Source: Falsiroseomonas algicola
GTDB lineage: Bacteria; Pseudomonadota; Alphaproteobacteria; Acetobacterales; Acetobacteraceae
Assembly: GCF_011040385.1 (NCBI RefSeq)
Contig: NZ_JAAIKB010000006.1
Coordinates: 124,001-188,000, forward strand
Direction: 5' to 3'
Length of the DNA stretch: 64,000 nt
The notes under the pieces are model-generated. The model was not told the origin of the DNA and did no database searches. It saw only the letters and a program-made list of their open reading frames with translations. Made by a program: the position numbers and the translations under genes. Each line of letters starts with the position of its first letter. Position 1 is the stretch's first letter. Shown here piece after piece: positions 60,578 through 64,000 of the stretch.

Positions 60578-61561
60578 ATGACCGAAGTCTCGCGGCGCGC
60601 GGCGCTGCGCCTTGCCATGGCCGGGGGCCTTGGCGCCCTCGCCACCCCCGCCCTCGCCCAGGACTGGGCACCGCCCGGCCCGGTAAGGCTGATCAACCCC
60701 TTCGCCCCCGGCGGCAGCCCGGACATCCTGGCCCGCGTCATGGCGCCGCACATGCAGGGCTTCCTCGGCCAGCCCATGGTGGTGGAAAACCGCCCGGGCG
60801 CCGGTGCCGCCATCGGCACCCGCAGCGTGGCGCGCGCGGCCGCGGATGGCACGACGGTGCTGCTGGCGCCGATCTCCTCTGTCATCGCGCCCTTCATGAT
60901 GCGCGACCCCGGCTATGAGCTGGGCGAGTTCAAGGCGCTCACCTGGCTGGCGACGACCCCCTTCATCCTGGTGGTGCGTGCCGGGCGCTGGGCGGATGTG
61001 CGGGAGTTCGACCGCCACCTCAAGGCCAATCCCGGCCGCCTGTCCGGTGCCACCGGCGGGTCCGGCACGCCGCACCAGCTGGCGGCGGAGCTCTATCGCG
61101 GCGCCAGCGGCGGCGACTTCACCCTGGTCAGCTATCGCGGCACGGCGCCGGCGCTGACCGACCTTCGCGCGGGCACGGTGGATTTCATGTTCGCCGACAT
61201 GCCGGCAGCCCTCGGCCAGATCCGCCAGGGCGGGCTGCAGGCGCTGGCCGTCTGCACGCCGTCCCGCGTCCCTGCCCTGCCCGACGTGCCGACCATGGCG
61301 GAGACGGTCGCCCCGGGCTTCGAGGCGAATAGCTGGGTCATGTGGTGGGTGCCCGCCGCCACGCCGGATCCGGTGGCGCGCCGCCTGACCGCCGCCGCGC
61401 TGCACGGCCTGGCGCAGCCCGATGTCCGCGCCCGCGCGGCGGAGGTGGGCTTCCTGCTGCACGGCACGGACATGGCCGGCGCGGAGGCGCATAAGCGCGC
61501 CGAGACGGAGAAATGGGGCAGCCTGATCCGCGCCCGCGGCCTGCGCTTCGAGGAAGGCTGA
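60578..61561 (+). CDS. Bug-family tripartite tricarboxylate receptor
   Basis: 327 residues from ATG 60578. Signal peptide (VSRRAALRLAMAGGLGALATPALAQ, cleaving after ALAQ), then GPVRLINPFAPGGSPDILARVMAPHM, MVVENRPGAGAAIG and RAAADGTTVLL. Periplasmic receptor, seventh of its family in the window and standing alone: it is divergent from the PBP gene and followed by two large inverted repeats. No transport or catabolic gene adjoins it. Confidence 0.92.
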   Translation: MTEVSRRAALRLAMAGGLGALATPALAQDWAPPGPVRLINPFAPGGSPDILARVMAPHMQGFLGQPMVVENRPGAGAAIGTRSVARAAADGTTVLLAPISSVIAPFMMRDPGYELGEFKALTWLATTPFILVVRAGRWADVREFDRHLKANPGRLSGATGGSGTPHQLAAELYRGASGGDFTLVSYRGTAPALTDLRAGTVDFMFADMPAALGQIRQGGLQALAVCTPSRVPALPDVPTMAETVAPGFEANSWVMWWVPAATPDPVARRLTAAALHGLAQPDVRARAAEVGFLLHGTDMAGAEAHKRAETEKWGSLIRARGLRFEEG

Positions 61562-61578
61562 CCACCGGCGGCGTCGCG

Positions 61579-61630
61579 CTAGAGCAATATGCGTTCAAAT
61601 GGAATCATCTGAACGCATTTCTTGCTCTAG
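61579..61630. repeat. Intergenic inverted repeat 1 (CTAGAGCAA ... TTGCTCTAG)
   Basis: Arms of about 19-21 bp: CTAGAGCAA-T-ATGCGTTCA pairs with the reverse complement of the right arm (CTAGAGCAA-GAA-ATGCGTTCA), around a 12-nt loop. AT-rich relative to the genome. It lies between convergent genes and could terminate transcription both ways. Design shared with repeat 2, 13 bp away. Confidence 0.8.
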
Positions 61631-61642
61631 ATTTAAATACTT

Positions 61643-61684
61643 CTAGAGCACGAGCTGCGTTCAACTGAACGCAGCGTGCTCTAG
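61643..61684. repeat. Intergenic inverted repeat 2 (CTAGAGCACG ... CGTGCTCTAG)
   Basis: Arms CTAGAGCACG-AG-CTGCGTTCA and the reverse complement of CTAGAGCACG-CTGCGTTCA on the right, with a 2-nt centre. Same CTAGAGCA and TGCGTTCA modules as repeat 1. The right arm includes the mntP stop codon. Confidence 0.8.
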
Positions 61685-62244
61685 GCCAGGATCGTGTGTT
61701 CCAGCAGGATCTTGGTGCCCAGCAGCACCAGCGCCACGCCGCCCAGCGCCTCCGCGGCCCGGCCGAAGCGGCCGCCGAGCCAGCGACCGACCAGCATCCC
61801 GATCGTCGCCATCACCGCCGTCGCCAGCCCGATCGCCGCGGCGGCGATGGTGATGTCGACATCCAGGAAGGCGAGCGTCACGCCGACCGCCATGGCATCC
61901 AGGCTGGTGCCGATGGCGGTCGCCAGCAGCAGCGCCGTGCCGTGGCGGCGCGGCCGCTCCGCTGGCGGTTCGGCCTGGGTGGCGCCCCACAGCATCCGCC
62001 CGCCGACCAGGCCCAGGATGAGGAAGGCGAGCCAATGGTCCACCGCCGCCACATGCGCACTGGCCGCCATGCCGAGCGCCCAGCCGATCACCGGCGTCAC
62101 CGCCTCCACCGCGCCGAAGACGAGCCCGGTGCGCAGCGCCTCCGTGAATCGCGGCCGTTCCAGCGCGGCGCCCTTGCCGATGGCCGCGGCGAAGGCATCG
62201 ACGGACATGCCCATGGCCAGGGCGAGGGTGGTCATCGGCGACAT
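61681..62244 (-). CDS. mntP: Mn2+ efflux pump MntP
   Basis: 187 residues from ATG 62244 (GGGGGAG about 11 nt upstream); ATG 62235 is an alternative. Six membrane segments in two repeats, each with the conserved Asp: MGMSVDAFAAAIGKGAAL and IGTSLDAMAVGVTLAF. These match MntP. It exports manganese across the inner membrane. No yybP-ykoY riboswitch is visible upstream; instead an ArsR/SmtB-type operator lies 40 bp away, suggesting metal-dependent repression. Confidence 0.93.
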   Translation of the reverse strand: MSPMTTLALAMGMSVDAFAAAIGKGAALERPRFTEALRTGLVFGAVEAVTPVIGWALGMAASAHVAAVDHWLAFLILGLVGGRMLWGATQAEPPAERPRRHGTALLLATAIGTSLDAMAVGVTLAFLDVDITIAAAAIGLATAVMATIGMLVGRWLGGRFGRAAEALGGVALVLLGTKILLEHTILA

Positions 62245-62283
62245 GGTCGGGCACTCCCCCTCGCGGTGAGGCGCCCCACTAGC

Positions 62284-62309
62284 GACACATGAACAGCTAT
62301 TCAAGTGTC
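62284..62309. promoter_or_regulatory. ArsR/SmtB-type operator (TGAACA-GC-TATTCA core) upstream of mntP
   Basis: A 26-bp inverted repeat with arms GACACATGAA and TTCAAGTGTC (9 of 10 matching) around the core TGAACA-GC-TATTCA at 62290-62303, which equals the SmtB-family 12-2-12 consensus core. It lies 40 bp before the mntP start, overlapping a weak -35 (TTGAAT). Confidence 0.6.
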
Positions 62310-62313
62310 GATA

Positions 62314-63897
62314 TCAGCTTGACAGAATCATCCCCGCCGCCTTGTGCGCCACCGCCAGCACCGTCGCGTTGATGTTGCAGACCGGGATGTCCGGGAAGAC
62401 CGAGGCATCCACCACCCGCAGCCCCGCCACGCCGCGAAGCCTGAGCGCGGGGTCGAGCGGCGCGCCCGTCCCCTCCCCGCCCATGCGCACGGTGCAGGAG
62501 GGGTGGTAGACGGTGCCGCCCGTCTCGGCCGCGAAAGCGGCCAGTTCCTCGTCGGATTGCAGGGCGGCGCCGGGGCGGAGTTCCCCGGCCACGATGCCCC
62601 GCAGCGGCTCCGCCGCCATCCAGCGCCGCGCCAGCCGGATGCCCCGCACCACCGCCGCCCGGTCCTCCGGCGCCGTCAGGAAGCGGGGCGCGATGACGGG
62701 CGCGCGGGCGGGGTCGGGGGAGGCCAAGGTGACCTGGCCGCGCGACAGCGGCCGGCATTGCCAGGCGCCGAGCGTCAGCCCGGGCTCCGGGTCCGGCACG
62801 CCGATCCGGCCATCTTCCCAGGAGACGGGGCCGCCATTGAGCTGGATGTCCGGCGCCTCCAGCCCCGGCAGCGTTTTCGCGAAGACGCCGACCATGCCGG
62901 GCGACCAGGTCAGCACGCCATCGCCCCGCAGCGCCCAGCGCGCCAGTTCCAGCGCGAGGCGCGGCCAGGCGATGCGGCGGTTCGCGGACCAGCGATGGTC
63001 GGTCAGCCGCCAGGTCATGCGGGCGATGTAGTGGTCCTGGAGGTTCCGGCCGATGCCCGGGATGTCCCGCGCCACCTCGATCCCGTGGTCCCGCAGATGC
63101 TCCGCGGGGCCGAGGCCAGAGAGCATGAGCAGATGCGGCGATCCGATCGCGCCGGCGCTCAGGATCACCTCCCGCCGCGCGGAGAGGATGGTCTCGACGC
63201 CGCCGCGCCGGATCGCGACGCCGGTGGCGCGGCCTTCCAAGAGCACAATGCGGAGCGCCAAGGCGTTGTCGAACAGCGCCACGCCGCGCGCCAGCGCCGG
63301 CCGCAGGAAGGCACTGGCCGCGGAATGCCGCCTGCGCCCCTGGCGGGTCTGCTGAAATGTGGAAAATCCCTCGCGCACAGGGCCGTTCATGTCGCGCGGC
63401 GTCGGCAGGCCGATGGCGGCCGCGGCGTCGCGCAGCTTCTCGACCAGCGGCGGCACTTCCGCGAGATGCTCGACGGCAAGCGCCCCGTCACGGCCGCGAT
63501 GGGCGCCCTGCTCCTCCGCCCGCTCATAGGCGGCGAAATGGGGCGCGAGGTCGGCCCAGGACCAGCCCGCGCAGCCCTTCTGCGCCCAGAGGTCATAATC
63601 CGAGGGATCGCCCCAGACATGGCCGAGCCCGTTGATCGCGGACGACCCGCCCAGCACCCGGCCGCGCGGATAATCCAGGGCCCGGTTGCCCGTGGCGGCG
63701 TCCGGCGCGGTGGCGAAGCCCCAGGTCAGGGTGGGATGCGCCAGGATGCGCGCATAGCCCGCCGGGATGTGCAGCCAGGGATGCCGGTCCCGGCCACCGG
63801 CCTCGATCACCGCGACCGAAGCGCCCCTTGCCGAAAGGCGGTCCGCCAGCAGGCAGCCCGCGCTGCCCGCGCCCACGATGACGTAGTCGAAGATCAT
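62314..63897 (-). CDS. GMC-family oxidoreductase (choline/alcohol dehydrogenase-like)
   Basis: 527 residues. FAD-binding DYVIVGAGSAGCLLADRLS and VIEAGG at the N-terminus, GMC signature 1 YPRGRVLGGSSAINGL, signature 2 GAIGSPHLLMLSGLGP, and the C-terminal active-site His region YHPSCTVRMG and VCNINATVLAVAHKAA. It should oxidise an alcohol to an aldehyde, with electrons passed to oxygen or a carrier. Cytoplasmic or membrane-associated. It is upstream of mntP on the same strand with the operator between, so the two are probably separate units. Confidence 0.92.
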   Translation of the reverse strand: MIFDYVIVGAGSAGCLLADRLSARGASVAVIEAGGRDRHPWLHIPAGYARILAHPTLTWGFATAPDAATGNRALDYPRGRVLGGSSAINGLGHVWGDPSDYDLWAQKGCAGWSWADLAPHFAAYERAEEQGAHRGRDGALAVEHLAEVPPLVEKLRDAAAAIGLPTPRDMNGPVREGFSTFQQTRQGRRRHSAASAFLRPALARGVALFDNALALRIVLLEGRATGVAIRRGGVETILSARREVILSAGAIGSPHLLMLSGLGPAEHLRDHGIEVARDIPGIGRNLQDHYIARMTWRLTDHRWSANRRIAWPRLALELARWALRGDGVLTWSPGMVGVFAKTLPGLEAPDIQLNGGPVSWEDGRIGVPDPEPGLTLGAWQCRPLSRGQVTLASPDPARAPVIAPRFLTAPEDRAAVVRGIRLARRWMAAEPLRGIVAGELRPGAALQSDEELAAFAAETGGTVYHPSCTVRMGGEGTGAPLDPALRLRGVAGLRVVDASVFPDIPVCNINATVLAVAHKAAGMILSS

Positions 63898-63912
63898 GGC
63901 TGCCCCACCGAT

Positions 63913-64000
63913 TCAGGCCTCCGGGTGCTCGGCGGCGGACGCCGCCTGCGCCCTCCGGCCATCGGTGGGATTCACGCCCCCACGCCCGGCACCGGCCCCA
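63913..64000 (-). CDS. Possible C-terminal end of a gene entering from the right
   Basis: On the minus strand a frame open from the right edge ends in ...VNPTDGRRAQAASAAEHPEA and TGA at 63913-63915, about 29 codons. The low-complexity tail is typical of a membrane or transport protein end but not diagnostic. A 9-bp inverted repeat (63904-63912 with 63961-63969) overlaps it. Confidence 0.3.
   Translation of the reverse strand, partial: GAGAGRGGVNPTDGRRAQAASAAEHPEA

Noticed and set aside
58922-61492. 856-codon minus-strand frame across the PBP and Bug genes
   Set aside because: It joins shadows of two genes lying on opposite strands; no motif continuity.
62210-62330. Manganese riboswitch upstream of mntP
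   Set aside because: The leader between the operator and the start is only about 40 bp, with no yybP-ykoY-like paired core.

Overview
The window is GC-rich (roughly 70 percent), densely packed with genes, and has ATGA/GTGA stop-start overlaps throughout. Gene content (orphan Bug-type receptors, Kdp, CaiB-type CoA transferases, PhnD/PhnE, the YggT-DUF167-FolD block) and codon use point to an alphaproteobacterium, most likely an Acetobacteraceae member of the Roseomonas type. The assignment is by inference; there is no rRNA in the window.

Layout. 1-5.1 kb: a minus-strand catabolic operon (2-hydroxyacid dehydrogenase, GST, CaiB/BaiF CoA transferase, AhpD-like protein, amidohydrolase, Bug receptor), divergent from a two-subunit class I fumarase/tartrate dehydratase with its own Bug receptor (5.2-7.6 kb). 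7.6-16.1 kb: two oligopeptide-type ABC binding proteins, a RidA-like protein, a fused DctQM TRAP permease divergent from its DctP, a GAF protein and a ROK regulator. 16.2-25.9 kb: a phosphate-starvation block, with a 1487-residue secreted metallophosphatase carrying RTX repeats, a small unknown protein, an esterase-like phytase, PhnD-PhnE-PhnE (no PhnC) and a hexapeptide acyltransferase, with PhoB-type 11-bp phased repeats upstream. 26-31.8 kb: an IclR-controlled divergent locus (SMP-30 lactonase, three Bug receptors, a 2-hydroxyacid dehydrogenase) with two matching GAAAC-N3-GTTTC operators.

31.9-41.4 kb: a likely iron/heme acquisition block, with a HemS-like protein, a peptide-family ABC importer whose second permease is fused to two ATPase domains, its binding protein, a TonB receptor and a ChaN protein; three Fur-like palindromes sit at its promoters. 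41.5-49.5 kb: kdpFABC, with an extra 27-residue ORF in front, divergent from kdpDE. 49.7-54 kb: an aromatic ring-cleavage cluster with a divergent TetR regulator. 54.1-57.2 kb: tRNA-Ala(CGC), YggT, DUF167, FolD, an EamA transporter and a NUDIX protein. 57.2-58 kb: a Phd/PIN toxin-antitoxin pair. 58-64 kb: a histidine-kinase-like protein, a class A PBP, a seventh Bug receptor, two large intergenic inverted repeats, MntP and a GMC oxidoreductase.

Main points for follow-up: the heme locus built on a peptide-type ABC transporter with a permease-ATPase-ATPase fusion; the PhoB-like array and the small gene behind it; several paired operators that link genes; an ArsR/SmtB-type operator at mntP; and a 25-bp copy of a tRNA-Ala 3' end beside kdpC. 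All regulatory sites are pattern matches read by eye.
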